This document shows positions 33,245-42,806 of a stretch of 64,000 bases of DNA, piece after piece (the first letter of the stretch is position 1; every line of letters starts with the position of its first letter). The stretch spans positions 372,001 through 436,000 of the forward strand of contig NZ_JAKNUT010000003.1 of the NCBI RefSeq assembly GCF_023155855.1. The letters are read 5' to 3'. The stretch is from Microbacterium aoyamense. Its GTDB lineage: Bacteria; Actinomycetota; Actinomycetes; Actinomycetales; Microbacteriaceae. The translations under genes and the position numbers were made by a program. The notes below the pieces were generated by a model. It made no database searches. It worked only from the letters and a program-made list of their open reading frames with translations, and was not told the DNA's origin.

Positions 33245-34663
33245 ATGGATCCGTTCGCCGACGGATGGATCTGGTGGGCGATCGCCATCGCGATCGGCGT
33301 GCCGGTCATCCTGGTCCTGCTCACCGAGCTGCTCGGTGCATTGACCCGCCGCGGCAATCCGGCCGCCGGTCCCGTCCGGCTCCTGCGCAACTGGATCGTG
33401 CCTGTCGCGGCGCTGCTGGCGCTCCTCGCCTTCGCGTCGCTGTCGCCGGCCGATCAGGTCTGGGTGCGCGTCGTGGCCACGGTGTTCGGGTTCCTGCTGA
33501 TCCTCCTGCTGCTGTCGTCGTTCAACGTCGCCCTCTTCTCGAACGCGAAGCCGGGTTCGTGGCGCGAGCGCATCCCGTCGATCTTCGTCGAGATCGCACG
33601 GCTCATCCTCGTCGTCGTCGGTCTGGCGCTGCTGTTCCAGTGGGTCTGGAACGCAGATGTCGGCGGCCTCATCGCGGCGCTCGGTGTGACATCCATCGTC
33701 ATCGGCCTCGCCCTGCAGAACGCCGTCGGCGGCGTCATCTCGGGACTGCTGCTGCTCTTCGAGCAGCCCTTCAAGATCGGCGACTGGCTCGACCTCGGAT
33801 CCGTGCAGGGCCGCGTCGTCGAGGTCAACTGGCGTGCCGTGCACATCGACACGGGGGCCGGCATCCAGATCGTGCCGAACTCGACCCTGTCGGGCGCGTC
33901 GTTCACGAACAAGAGCCAGCCCGAGGGGCCGTTCCACGCGTCCACGACCATCAAGTTCACGACCGATGACCCGCCGCACGAGGTCATCGAGCTGCTCGTC
34001 GACGTCGCCGACTCGCTGCCGATGAGGGTGACGGACGAGCGCGCCAGCGCGGAATACGTCGGCGGGGGCGCGTACGCCGTCACTCTTCCGATCCAAGGGC
34101 CCGACCAGGAGCAGCGCGCGATGAGCCTGTATCTCGCGTGGCTCTGGTACGCGTCGCGGCGCCGCGGACTCGCCCTCGACGGCGACGCGAGCGATCCGAT
34201 CGCCGAGCCGGGGCGACTCGGAGAGGCGCTGGACGTCGTCGGGCCGACGCTGCATCTCGGGGACAAGGAGCGCGAGCTCGTGCTCGGCACGAGCAGGCTC
34301 GAGCGCTACGGGATCGGCGAGATCGTCGTTCCCGCTGGCATCGTGCCCGACGAGATCCGCTTCATCGTGAAGGGCCACGCCCGGCTCGCGGTCGAGGTGG
34401 CCGGCGGCCGGATCGAGTTCGCCACGGCGGATCCAGGAGACTACATCGGGCAGACCGCGCTCACCCGCGAGAAGACGCTCGTCACCGCCGTTGCGGCGGA
34501 CATCCTGACGGTCGTCGTCGTGCCGCTCGCGACCGTCGACGAACTCGTACGCACACGGCCGCTCCTCGCCCAGGAGATCGGCCAGTCGATCGAATTGAAG
34601 CGCAAGCTCGCGGCCGACGCCCTGGCGACGACCGGTATCGTGCGCGGCGCCATCGGCGGCTGA
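33245..34663 (+). CDS. Mechanosensitive-type (MscS) channel with C-terminal cyclic-nucleotide-binding-like domain
   Basis: A 472-residue membrane protein. Four N-terminal helices precede the MscS pore region GGLIAALGVTSIVIGLALQNAVGGVISGLLLLFEQPFKIGDWL (about 140-182) and the beta domain (VQGRVVEVNWRAVHIDTGAGIQIVPNSTLSG). Residues about 325-455 form a CNB-like domain (IGEIVVPAGIVPDEIRFIVKGHARLAVEV, then GDYIGQTALTREKTLVTAVAAD). Its phosphate cassette is atypical: the conserved Glu of FGE is Gln403 and the usual Arg is not at its place. MscS-CNB fusions are known as bCNG channels, generally ligand- and not tension-gated. GGTGGAG lies five bases before ATG 33245; the gene follows the cyclase-like sensor by two bases and is surely co-transcribed. 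Confidence 0.88.
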   Translation: MDPFADGWIWWAIAIAIGVPVILVLLTELLGALTRRGNPAAGPVRLLRNWIVPVAALLALLAFASLSPADQVWVRVVATVFGFLLILLLLSSFNVALFSNAKPGSWRERIPSIFVEIARLILVVVGLALLFQWVWNADVGGLIAALGVTSIVIGLALQNAVGGVISGLLLLFEQPFKIGDWLDLGSVQGRVVEVNWRAVHIDTGAGIQIVPNSTLSGASFTNKSQPEGPFHASTTIKFTTDDPPHEVIELLVDVADSLPMRVTDERASAEYVGGGAYAVTLPIQGPDQEQRAMSLYLAWLWYASRRRGLALDGDASDPIAEPGRLGEALDVVGPTLHLGDKERELVLGTSRLERYGIGEIVVPAGIVPDEIRFIVKGHARLAVEVAGGRIEFATADPGDYIGQTALTREKTLVTAVAADILTVVVVPLATVDELVRTRPLLAQEIGQSIELKRKLAADALATTGIVRGAIGG

Positions 34664-34846
34664 CGCCGCGGCGTGCATCGCTCAGGACAAGACGTCCACG
34701 CGAACGGCCGTGGCGTCCATCGAGCCGATCCATCCTGCGCGATGCACACGATCTGCGGGTAACGATTTCGCCTCGAATCCGCCGGTGCGAGCCCGAGAGG
34801 CGACTTCCCGGAGAGTCCGCGTGATCCGTGGACCTAGGATTTCGGA

Positions 34847-37800
34847 ATGACGAAGGCGACACGGCGAGGAGTCCTCGCCGTCGTCACCGCGATCGTCCTT
34901 CTCGCTCTGGGGCTCGGAGTCGGCGTCGTCGTGGGCGACGCCCTCGGCATCCGCACCGAGCCGTCCGCGCAGATGACACCCGCCGAAGAGGTCATCCCGG
35001 CTGTCTCTGAAGCGATCGCTCCGCCGACGTTCACCACGATCGACATACCGGTCGATCCGCGCACGGATCTCGCGGTTCAGGACCTCGAGAGCGCCGTGCA
35101 GGATGCCGCGGCGACCGCCGGCGAGGCCTCCCTCACGGTCGTCGTCCTCGACGGCGCCGACGACGACACCTATACGCTCGCCGGCGCACCGGACGCCCTG
35201 CGCATCGAGGCATCGAGCGTCACCGGCGCGGTGCGCGGCATATACGACCTCTCGGCGCAGATCCGCTCCGGGCGCTCGGTCGCCGAGCACCTCGGCGAGA
35301 CCGTGACGTCGCGACTGCCGTTCCGCATGGTCGACCTCGGCGCCGTCGGCGTCGAGCCCGACCCCGCACTGTGGGAGGCCGGCGACGACTACTCGCACGT
35401 GTCGCGGGCGTTCGAAGAGGTGTATCTCGAAGAGGCGCCGTACATCGACCGCGAATCGCTCGCCGACGCCTACGACGACTGGGAGCAGTTCCTCGCCCGC
35501 TCTCTCGCCAACGGCTACAACGCCGTCGCGTGGCCGGGATTCGTCGAGTACGCGACGTTCGATGACGTCGAGGGCGGCCCGATCTACCCCGAGGGCGACG
35601 CGCACGTCGCGCGATCACTCGCCCTCCGCGACGCGTTCGGCCCGTTCTGGGACCGCGCCGCCGAGCTCGGCGTCAAGGTCTTCCTGCGCACCGACATGCC
35701 GACCCTGACGCCGACGATGAACGACTGGTTCGTCGACCGACTGGGATCGCTCGCCACCGAGGATCCGCGGCTGTGGCAGACCTACGCCGAAGGGCTCGAC
35801 GAGCTCTACGCCGCCGAGCCGGGGCTGTCGGGCATCCTGATCCGCATCGGCGAGGGCGGCGACATCTACAAAGAGCCCGGGTGGGACTACTACTCCGCGA
35901 TCGCCGTGCGCACCCCCGAGGCCGTTCGCACGATGCTCGAGTCGTACACGGCGCAGGCCGAGGCATCCGGTCGCGAAGTCATCTTCCGCACGTGGTCGGT
36001 CGGCATCGGCGCTGTGGGCGACATGCACACCGACGCCGATTCGTACCACGCGGTGCTCGACGGGATCGACTCGCCGGCGCTCATCGTCTCGACGAAGTAC
36101 ACGCTCGGCGACTACTACTCGTGGCTGCCGCTCAACGACACGCTCGAGACGGGGGACCAGCGGCGCATCGTCGAGTTCCAGAGCAAGCGTGAGTTCGAGT
36201 CGCTCGGGGCGTTCCCCAACGACCTCGGCGCAGAGTTCCAGTGGGCGATCCAGACGCTGCTCGCGGCGAACCCGCGCATCGAGGGCGTCTGGACCTGGAC
36301 GCAGGACGGCGGCCCGTGGCGCGCCGGACCGATGATCCTCTACCTCAAGGCCGGTTTCTGGCAGCTGTCCGAGCTCAACACGCAGGTCGCCGCCGCGATC
36401 GCCCGTGACCCGGCCGTCGACGTGGGCGGTGTGACGGTCGACTGGGCACGGGAGTTCTTCTCGGATGACCCGGCGACGGTGACCGCGATCGCCGAGGCGA
36501 TGACGTACTCGCACGCCGCGGTCAAGAACGGTCTCTATCTCGGCCCGTTCGCCGAAGTGCGCGCGTTCGCGCTCGGGCTCGAGCCTCCGCCGCAGATGTG
36601 GCTGTTCGAGTGGGACATCCTGACGGGCGACTCCGCGACCCTCGACGTGCTCTACACGATCATCGGCGCGGACCGCATCGACGAGACGATCGCGCAGGGT
36701 GAGGCGGCGGTCGCCGACGCCGAGCGCATGCTCGGGCTGGTGGAGGGGACGGATGCCGCGACCTGGCGCGACCCCGAGATGCGCGAGGCGTTCGTCGGCG
36801 CGCTGGAGTACGAGGTCGACACTCTGACGCTCCTGTCCTCCTATCGCGAGATGTTCCTGCGCCAGGCCCAGTGGCACGACACGCTCTCGCCCGATGTCCA
36901 CGCGCAGTGGCTCGGGGCGCGGGATGAATACGTCGCGCGCGCGCACCACCATCTCGAGTGGTACGCGAGCGATGTCGCGCACCCCGCGTGGAACCTCACC
37001 GCTGCACAGCTGGGCGTCGACCGTGCCGACCGCGACCTCGCGATGGCGTGGTTCGCCCGCATCCTGCTGCTGCTCGCGGCGGCATGGGTCGTGATCGGCA
37101 TGCTCGCCGCGCGCACCCGCCTCGTCGCGAAGCCCGGCGCGGCAGCCGCACGCGCGGCGTGGATCGCGTCGACGAGGCCATGGCGGGCGAGGGAATCGAC
37201 GCTCGGGATGCTGAGACTCGACCGCTGGCTGTTGCTCGGGGTTCCGGTGGCCCTGCTCGTCGCGACTCGCGCGGTGCAGACATCCTTCCTCTCGTGGTCG
37301 CACCTGCTCGTCGTGCTCGCGGCCTGGACGATCTTCGCGCTCGCCGTGCGGCTCTTCGTGGGCCGCCGCTCGCCGTGGCCCGTCATCGCCGCCGTCGGCG
37401 GAGTCGTCGTGCTGCGCTGCATCGTGACGCTGTTCGCGCTGTCGTTCTCGGGACCGGGCGGCTACTGGTTCGCGTTCTGGACCGATCCGACGCTGCGCGT
37501 CACCTACATCACGATCGCGTTCGCGCTGTTCGTCTGGGTCTTCGTCGCCGCCGGATGGGCGCTGTCGGCGCAGCTCGGCACGCGTCGCGCGTGGGGCGCC
37601 GTCCTCGCCTCGGTCGGCGCGGGGCTGCTGATCCCGGCGCTCGTGATCGGCGCGGTCGGCATCGAGGGGGCGCTCACGATCTGGAACGACGAGCTCGGCC
37701 TGCTGCCGTGGGGCCTCGCGCGCATCCTCGGCATCACGACCTACCTCGAGATCCCCGATGCCACGGCATGGTACGGCGCGGGCTTCGCCGCCGTGCTCGT

Positions 37801-37858
37801 CGTCGCGGGGGTGCTGCTCGCGTTGCCCAAGCGCCGGGCGCGGGCCGCGGCATCCTGA
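34847..37858 (+). CDS. Membrane-anchored GH67-like (alpha-glucuronidase-related) protein with seven C-terminal helices
   Basis: A 1,003-residue protein. An N-terminal helix (about 8-30) exports a 700-residue domain that resembles GH67 alpha-glucuronidases: a GH20-type N-terminal lobe (DTYTLAGAPDALRIEASSVTGAVRGIYDL), the barrel start SRLPFRMVDLGAVGV, LIRIGEGGDIYKEPGWDYY, the segment ALIVSTKYTLGDYYSWLPLNDTLETGDQRRIVEFQSKREFESLGAFPN and IEGVWTWTQDGGPWRAGP. From about residue 732 seven hydrophobic helices follow, not found in classical GH67 enzymes. It may act on glucuronic-acid-bearing glycans at the cell surface, or build a membrane complex. Catalytic residues are not confidently placed by eye. 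It stands alone. Confidence 0.75.
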   Translation: MTKATRRGVLAVVTAIVLLALGLGVGVVVGDALGIRTEPSAQMTPAEEVIPAVSEAIAPPTFTTIDIPVDPRTDLAVQDLESAVQDAAATAGEASLTVVVLDGADDDTYTLAGAPDALRIEASSVTGAVRGIYDLSAQIRSGRSVAEHLGETVTSRLPFRMVDLGAVGVEPDPALWEAGDDYSHVSRAFEEVYLEEAPYIDRESLADAYDDWEQFLARSLANGYNAVAWPGFVEYATFDDVEGGPIYPEGDAHVARSLALRDAFGPFWDRAAELGVKVFLRTDMPTLTPTMNDWFVDRLGSLATEDPRLWQTYAEGLDELYAAEPGLSGILIRIGEGGDIYKEPGWDYYSAIAVRTPEAVRTMLESYTAQAEASGREVIFRTWSVGIGAVGDMHTDADSYHAVLDGIDSPALIVSTKYTLGDYYSWLPLNDTLETGDQRRIVEFQSKREFESLGAFPNDLGAEFQWAIQTLLAANPRIEGVWTWTQDGGPWRAGPMILYLKAGFWQLSELNTQVAAAIARDPAVDVGGVTVDWAREFFSDDPATVTAIAEAMTYSHAAVKNGLYLGPFAEVRAFALGLEPPPQMWLFEWDILTGDSATLDVLYTIIGADRIDETIAQGEAAVADAERMLGLVEGTDAATWRDPEMREAFVGALEYEVDTLTLLSSYREMFLRQAQWHDTLSPDVHAQWLGARDEYVARAHHHLEWYASDVAHPAWNLTAAQLGVDRADRDLAMAWFARILLLLAAAWVVIGMLAARTRLVAKPGAAAARAAWIASTRPWRARESTLGMLRLDRWLLLGVPVALLVATRAVQTSFLSWSHLLVVLAAWTIFALAVRLFVGRRSPWPVIAAVGGVVVLRCIVTLFALSFSGPGGYWFAFWTDPTLRVTYITIAFALFVWVFVAAGWALSAQLGTRRAWGAVLASVGAGLLIPALVIGAVGIEGALTIWNDELGLLPWGLARILGITTYLEIPDATAWYGAGFAAVLVVAGVLLALPKRRARAAAS

Positions 37859-37946
37859 CGCGACACGCCCGTCGCGAACGCGACCCGTCGCTCGTGGTCG
37901 TCGCCGCGTCCGCCGCGTCTGCTGCGACCCGTCGCTCTTGGCCGTC

Positions 37947-38128
37947 ACCGCGCCTGCGAGCCGTCGCGTTCGGCCGCCGCGCGGTGCACGGGGCGACCGT
38001 TCGAGACGGCTCGGGCCGTCGGGCGGCGCAAGGCGAGGCCGTTCGAGACGGCTCGCGCACCGCGCCTGCGAGCCGTCGCGTTCGGCCGCCGTGCGGCGCG
38101 CGGGGAGGCCGTTCGAGACGGCTCGCGC
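37947..38128. repeat. Imperfect repeat tract between GH67-like gene and yccF
   Basis: A 33-base element starting ACCGCGCCTGCGAGCCGTCG occurs at 37947 and again at 38059. A shorter unit, CCGTTCGAGACGGCTCG, occurs three times (about 37997, 38039 and 38109). The two units are near-inverted copies of each other (CGAGCCGT...GGCC against GGCCGTTCGAGACGGCTCG), so the tract is an array of alternating palindromic units, like bacterial interspersed mosaic elements. It separates two convergent genes and ends at the yccF stop. Confidence 0.65.
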
Positions 38129-38536
38129 CTAATTCGACGTGAGAGTGCGGTCGAAGTCGCCCTGACGTGTCGAGACGATGTCCTTGCCGAGCGGCATGAG
38201 CGAGATCGGGATCATCTTGAAGTCGGCGAGCGCGAGCGGGATGCCGATGATCGTGATGAACAGGGCGATGCCCGAGACGAGGTGGCCGATCGCGAGCCAC
38301 CAGCCGGCGAAGATCACCCAGATGACGTTGCCGAGGAATGAGCCGACGCCCGCCGTCGGCTTCGACACGATCGTGCGGCCGAAGGGCCAGATGACGTAGC
38401 TCGCGGTGCGGAACGAAGCGATCGCCCACGGAATCGTGATGATCGGGATGCACAGCAGCACCCCCGCGAGCAGGTAGCCGAGGAAGAGCCAGAAGCCCGC
38501 GAGGATCAGCCAGATGATGTTGAGGATCGTGCGCAC
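38129..38536 (-). CDS. YccF domain-containing membrane protein
   Basis: A 135-residue inner-membrane protein with two repeated YccF (DUF307) units: NIIWLILAGFWLFLGYLLAGVLLCIPIITIPWAIASFRTASYVIWPFGR and NVIWVIFAGWWLAIGHLVSGIALFITIIGIPLALADFKMIPISLMPLGK. Each contains two helices joined by a Pro-rich turn. Start is GTG at 38536. The biochemical role of YccF is not established. It is convergent with the GH67-like gene across the repeat tract. Confidence 0.92.
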   Translation of the reverse strand: MRTILNIIWLILAGFWLFLGYLLAGVLLCIPIITIPWAIASFRTASYVIWPFGRTIVSKPTAGVGSFLGNVIWVIFAGWWLAIGHLVSGIALFITIIGIPLALADFKMIPISLMPLGKDIVSTRQGDFDRTLTSN

Positions 38537-38584
38537 GAGATCAGTGTGTCAGGCGGATGCTGGGAAGTCGTCCGATCCGCGACG

Positions 38585-40111
38585 TCAGGTCGCATGAAGG
38601 TGGACGCGGATCTGGCGCTCCGCCGGAAGCCGTCGACTCAGAAGAGCATGGGCGGCATCGCCGCTGCGCCACTGGTCGCGCTCCATGACGAGCAGGTCGC
38701 CGCCCGTCCCGAGCACAGCCCAGGACCGTCGCGCTTCCGAGTACATCGCCAGCGCGACATCGTCGAACGGGATCTCCATGATCTCCTTCGAGGAGACCCA
38801 GGCGATCCGGTCATGGTCGATCACGAATTGCGCGCCGCGCATGCCTCGGAACATCTTCGCGTTGAACACTTCGACACCGGATGCCGTGAGTCGCTTCATG
38901 AGCGCGGCCTTGGACAGGGTGCTGTAGAGCGGCTGGGGAAGGTCGACGAACGGCAGCCCGAGGGCTTCGCTCACCTCGGCTTCGGAGGCGGACAGCACCT
39001 GGTCGCCGAAGGTGACGAACACGGTGGGGATCGCATCGGCGATCACCTGTCGCACGACATCGCGGGTGAGGTCCGCGGGCGCGTTGATCGTCAGATCCGA
39101 ACGTTCGCGTCGAGAACGGAGCACGCTGATGGCCATCGCCTCGACGGTCTCGAGCTGCGACGCGGGGACGGCGATGTCGTTCCACCAGTCTTCGAGCTCC
39201 TGCGCGTGCTGCTCGTCGGAGATGCCGGATTCGGCGAGTCGTCGGAGGGTCTCGAGGGCGTAGGTGGCCGCTGCGAGTGCGTCCTCGGAACGCGCATCGA
39301 GTGCGAACGCGACGAAATGCGCGTCTCTGTCGAGCGGTGCGTCGAACGGAGCGACGGAGTAGATGAGCTGGCGATGCGTGCGCAGGTCCTCGTGGAGTGC
39401 GCCCGCGATGGTGGCTCCCGCGATCGCGATCGCGCCCTCTGCGCGGGCACCTCTCAAGACGAGGCTGACGACGACCGTCTGCGGGCCGTTCGCGACCCAC
39501 GCGCCCCCGCGGATCACGTCGGCTGTCGTTCGCGGCGGCAGCGCGCGTGCGGGTGGGAGGGAGATGTCGAGCGCGTCCGGCACGTCCCCCGAGAAGACGA
39601 GAACGGCGTTGCCCGTGTGCAGCCATGCGTCGGCGAAGGCGAGCGCCTGCTCGCGCGTGATCGAGCGGTGCCCCGGCGTACCCACATCGAGCAGACCGAG
39701 GCTCTGCGCGCCGAAGCGATCCAGCAGGGCACCTCGACCGGGGAGCTCATCATCCTCGCCGAGCTCTGCTGCGATGATGCGTCGCTGCTCCGCGACGTCG
39801 TCATCCGTCACCTCATGGAGGGAGACGATCGCCCGGGAGACGCGCGAGAGGAAGTCGGCGACCTTGTCCGGTGCCCCCTGCGCGAAGAACGAGATCGTCT
39901 CGTCGTCCGTGCGGGCGTTGTGCGGAATCGAGACCTTTCCGACCCGAGACATCACGAGGTGCTCGATGAGGTGTGCGGTGCCCGCTGTGGGTGCTGTCTC
40001 GTCCCGCAGCCCGACGCCGAAGATCAGCTGGCCGGCCAATGGGTCAGGGGTGTGTACGACGAATGCGGGAACTCCGGCGACATCGACGGAGGAGACAGCG
40101 GGCAGAGTCAT
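38585..40111 (-). CDS. M16 (pitrilysin-family) zinc metallopeptidase
   Basis: A 508-residue protein with the inverted zinc motif HLIEH (His47, Glu50, His51 from the start chosen), in the context AGTAHLIEHLVMSRVGKVSIPHNARTDDETISFFAQG, which matches M16 catalytic domains; the second half (from about 230) has the inactive-partner fold in the same chain. M16 enzymes cleave peptides or mitochondrial-type presequences; actinobacterial members are uncharacterised. The frame is open to 40243; ATG at 40111 (MTLPAVSS) is preferred, ATG 40129 is nearly as good. No signal peptide is seen, so it is probably cytoplasmic. It is divergent from pcrA. Confidence 0.85.
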   Translation of the reverse strand: MTLPAVSSVDVAGVPAFVVHTPDPLAGQLIFGVGLRDETAPTAGTAHLIEHLVMSRVGKVSIPHNARTDDETISFFAQGAPDKVADFLSRVSRAIVSLHEVTDDDVAEQRRIIAAELGEDDELPGRGALLDRFGAQSLGLLDVGTPGHRSITREQALAFADAWLHTGNAVLVFSGDVPDALDISLPPARALPPRTTADVIRGGAWVANGPQTVVVSLVLRGARAEGAIAIAGATIAGALHEDLRTHRQLIYSVAPFDAPLDRDAHFVAFALDARSEDALAAATYALETLRRLAESGISDEQHAQELEDWWNDIAVPASQLETVEAMAISVLRSRRERSDLTINAPADLTRDVVRQVIADAIPTVFVTFGDQVLSASEAEVSEALGLPFVDLPQPLYSTLSKAALMKRLTASGVEVFNAKMFRGMRGAQFVIDHDRIAWVSSKEIMEIPFDDVALAMYSEARRSWAVLGTGGDLLVMERDQWRSGDAAHALLSRRLPAERQIRVHLHAT

Positions 40112-40323
40112 CCACCCATCTTCAGGCATCCGGACGAGCCGGTTCGACACCTGTGGATACGTCGGAGAAGCGTCTCGCGGTCGGAGAATGTCACGGAAGT
40201 CGGATGACTTCGCGCGGGATTCTCCGACGAGCGTGACATTCACCGACCGGGGTGCATCGCGCGGACCGACCGGGGTTCATCGGAGGCGTGCATGTCGGCG
40301 CTCGCGCCTAGAATCGAGGAGAC

Positions 40324-42759
40324 ATGACTGACTCCTCCGCGCCCCTCATCGTCGGCAGCGATCGCGGGCCGCAGGCGAGCGGCGTGCGCCCTGACGAAGA
40401 TCTCCTGACGGGGCTCAACCCTCCGCAGCGCGAGGCCGTGATCTACCGGGGGCCCGCCCTGCTCATCGTCGCCGGTGCCGGGTCGGGCAAGACGAGCGTG
40501 CTGACCCGTCGCATCGCGTCGCTGCTGCGCGGCCGCGAGGCGTGGCCGAGCCAGATCCTCGCGATCACGTTCACGAACAAGGCGGCGGGCGAGATGCGCG
40601 AGCGCGTCAGCCACCTCATCGGCGACCGCGCGCAGGGCATGTGGATCTCGACGTTCCACTCCGCCTGTGTGCGCATCCTGCGCCGTGAGGCCGAGCAGTT
40701 CGGCTTCACGAAGGCGTTCACGATCTACGACTCCGGCGACTCGCGCGCGCTCATCAAGCGACTGGTGAAGGAGCACGAGGCTGACTCCTTCGGCCTCACG
40801 CCCGCCGGCGTGCAGAGCCGCATCTCGAAGCTCAAGAACGAGCTCGCCGATGCCGAGTCATACGCGCGACAGGCGAATCTGAGCGACCCCGCCGAGCGCA
40901 TCTTCGTCGACCTCTTCACCGAGTACCAACGCGCTCTGCAGAAGGCGAACGCCTTCGACTTCGACGATCTGATCGGTCAGGTCGTCTACCTCTTCCGTGC
41001 GTTCCCCCACATCGCCGATGTCTACCGCCGGCGGTTCCGCCACATCCTCGTCGACGAGTACCAGGACACCAACCACGCGCAGTATGCGCTCATCCATGAG
41101 CTGACCCGTCCGCCGGGCAGCGACTCCGGTCCGGTCGCGTCTTCCGGCGGAATGATGATCTTCGACGATCGCGAGACCGAAGAGGCATCCTCCCTGACCG
41201 TCGTCGGTGACTCGGATCAGTCGATCTACGCCTTCCGCGGCGCCGACATCCGCAACATCACCGAGTTCGAGCGCGACTACCCGGGCGCGAAGGTCGTCCT
41301 GCTCGAGCAGAACTACCGCTCGACGCAGAACATCCTCAGCGCCGCGAACGCCGTCATCAGCAACAACTTCGACCGCAAGGACAAGAAGCTGTGGACGGAT
41401 GTCGGCGAGGGCGAGAAGATCGTCGGCTTCACCGGCTACTCGCAGCACGACGAGGCGCAGTTCGTCGCCGACGAGGTCGAGGTGCTGCGGCGTGCAGGCA
41501 CCGACTACTCCGAGATGGCGGTCTTCTACCGCACGAACTCGCAGTCCCGCGCGCTGGAAGAGATCTTCATCCGCTCGGCGGTGCCCTACAAGATCATGGG
41601 CGGCACGAAGTTCTACGAGCGTGCCGAGATCAAGGACGCCCTCGCCTACCTCGTCGCCGTCGCCAACCCCGCCGACGAGATGGCGGTGCGTCGCATCCTG
41701 AACAAGCCGCGCCGCGGCATCGGCGACGTCACCGAGACGGCGATCGCGCGGTACGCAGCCGACGAGGGCATCACGTTCCGCGACGCGCTCGCGAACTCGT
41801 CTGCACTCGGCGTGGGGCCGAAGATCCAGGCGGCGATCGCGCAGCTCGATGCCGTGCTGGCCGAGGCATCCGACATCATGCTTCCCGCGACGGGCGAGCT
41901 CGCCCCCTCGACGTCGGTCGCCGACGGACTCCAGGTGCTGCTCGGCAAGTCGGGCTACACCGACGCGCTGCGCGCGAGCCGCGACCCGCAGGACGAAGCG
42001 CGCGTCGAGAACCTCGACGAGCTCGTCGCGGTCGCGCGCGAGTTCGCCCGCAACAATCCCGAGGGCACGGTCATCGACTTCCTCGCCGAGGTCGCGCTCG
42101 TGTCCGATGCCGATGACCTCGAGGATGCCTCGGGCTCGGTGTCGCTCATGACGATGCACACCGCGAAGGGCCTCGAGTACGACGCCGTCTTCGTCACGGG
42201 CGTCGAGGAGGACCTCATCCCGCACCGCATCTCGGCGAACGAGCCGGGCGGTCCGCAGGAGGAGCGGCGGCTGTTCTACGTCGGCGTGACGCGCGCGCGC
42301 AAGCGCCTGTATCTCTCGCTCGCCATGACCCGCGCGCAGTTCGGCGAGGTCACGGTCGCGATGCCGAGTCGATTCCTGCAGGAGATCCCGTCCGACCTCG
42401 TGCACTGGCGCCAATCGCCGGGCGACGTGAACTCGCGCGGCGGCACGCGCTCGCGGGCTCTCAACGCTCGCGGGCCCGGCGCGCAGTCCGGCGGCAGCCG
42501 GTACGGCGACGACCTGGTGCCGCTCCCGCGCCGCGAATCGACCAATCTCGACAAGTTCGCCAACCGCCTGCCGGCGAAGTTGCGCGACAACGGCGATATG
42601 GAACTCGCGCCGGGCGACCGCATCCGTCACGAGAACTATGGTGAGGGTCGCGTCGACATGATCACGGGCGAGGGCGCGAAGCGCATCGCCTACGTGAAGT
42701 TCGACAGCCACGGTCAGAAGAAGCTGCTCATCAAGGTCGCGCCGATCGAGAAGCTCTGA
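40324..42759 (+). CDS. pcrA: ATP-dependent DNA helicase PcrA/UvrD
   Basis: An 811-residue superfamily 1 helicase. Q-motif LNPPQREAV and Walker A AGAGSGKTSVLTRR lie near residues 31-60, motif Ia FTNKAAGEM, motif II ILVDEYQD, motif III GDSDQSIYAFRGAD, motif IV LEQNYRSTQNIL, motif V MTMHTAKGLEYDAVFVTG and motif VI VGVTRARKRLYLS. A Tudor-like C-terminal domain (GDRIRHENYGEGRVDMITG...) binds RNA polymerase in PcrA. An acidic and glycine insert (SDSGPVASSGGMMIFDDRETEEAS) separates motifs II and III. It unwinds DNA in repair and resolves transcription-replication conflicts. It heads a region of repair genes but is transcribed alone or with sseB-like gene downstream. Confidence 0.97.
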   Translation: MTDSSAPLIVGSDRGPQASGVRPDEDLLTGLNPPQREAVIYRGPALLIVAGAGSGKTSVLTRRIASLLRGREAWPSQILAITFTNKAAGEMRERVSHLIGDRAQGMWISTFHSACVRILRREAEQFGFTKAFTIYDSGDSRALIKRLVKEHEADSFGLTPAGVQSRISKLKNELADAESYARQANLSDPAERIFVDLFTEYQRALQKANAFDFDDLIGQVVYLFRAFPHIADVYRRRFRHILVDEYQDTNHAQYALIHELTRPPGSDSGPVASSGGMMIFDDRETEEASSLTVVGDSDQSIYAFRGADIRNITEFERDYPGAKVVLLEQNYRSTQNILSAANAVISNNFDRKDKKLWTDVGEGEKIVGFTGYSQHDEAQFVADEVEVLRRAGTDYSEMAVFYRTNSQSRALEEIFIRSAVPYKIMGGTKFYERAEIKDALAYLVAVANPADEMAVRRILNKPRRGIGDVTETAIARYAADEGITFRDALANSSALGVGPKIQAAIAQLDAVLAEASDIMLPATGELAPSTSVADGLQVLLGKSGYTDALRASRDPQDEARVENLDELVAVAREFARNNPEGTVIDFLAEVALVSDADDLEDASGSVSLMTMHTAKGLEYDAVFVTGVEEDLIPHRISANEPGGPQEERRLFYVGVTRARKRLYLSLAMTRAQFGEVTVAMPSRFLQEIPSDLVHWRQSPGDVNSRGGTRSRALNARGPGAQSGGSRYGDDLVPLPRRESTNLDKFANRLPAKLRDNGDMELAPGDRIRHENYGEGRVDMITGEGAKRIAYVKFDSHGQKKLLIKVAPIEKL

Positions 42760-42806
42760 TCCACAGCCCCGCGGTCGCGTACACGGGCGCGGGTTAGGCT
42801 CGACGG

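Noticed and set aside
37859..38131. CRISPR array in the repeat tract
   Set aside because: Units are imperfect, unevenly spaced, alternately inverted and contiguous without constant-length spacers; no cas genes are present.
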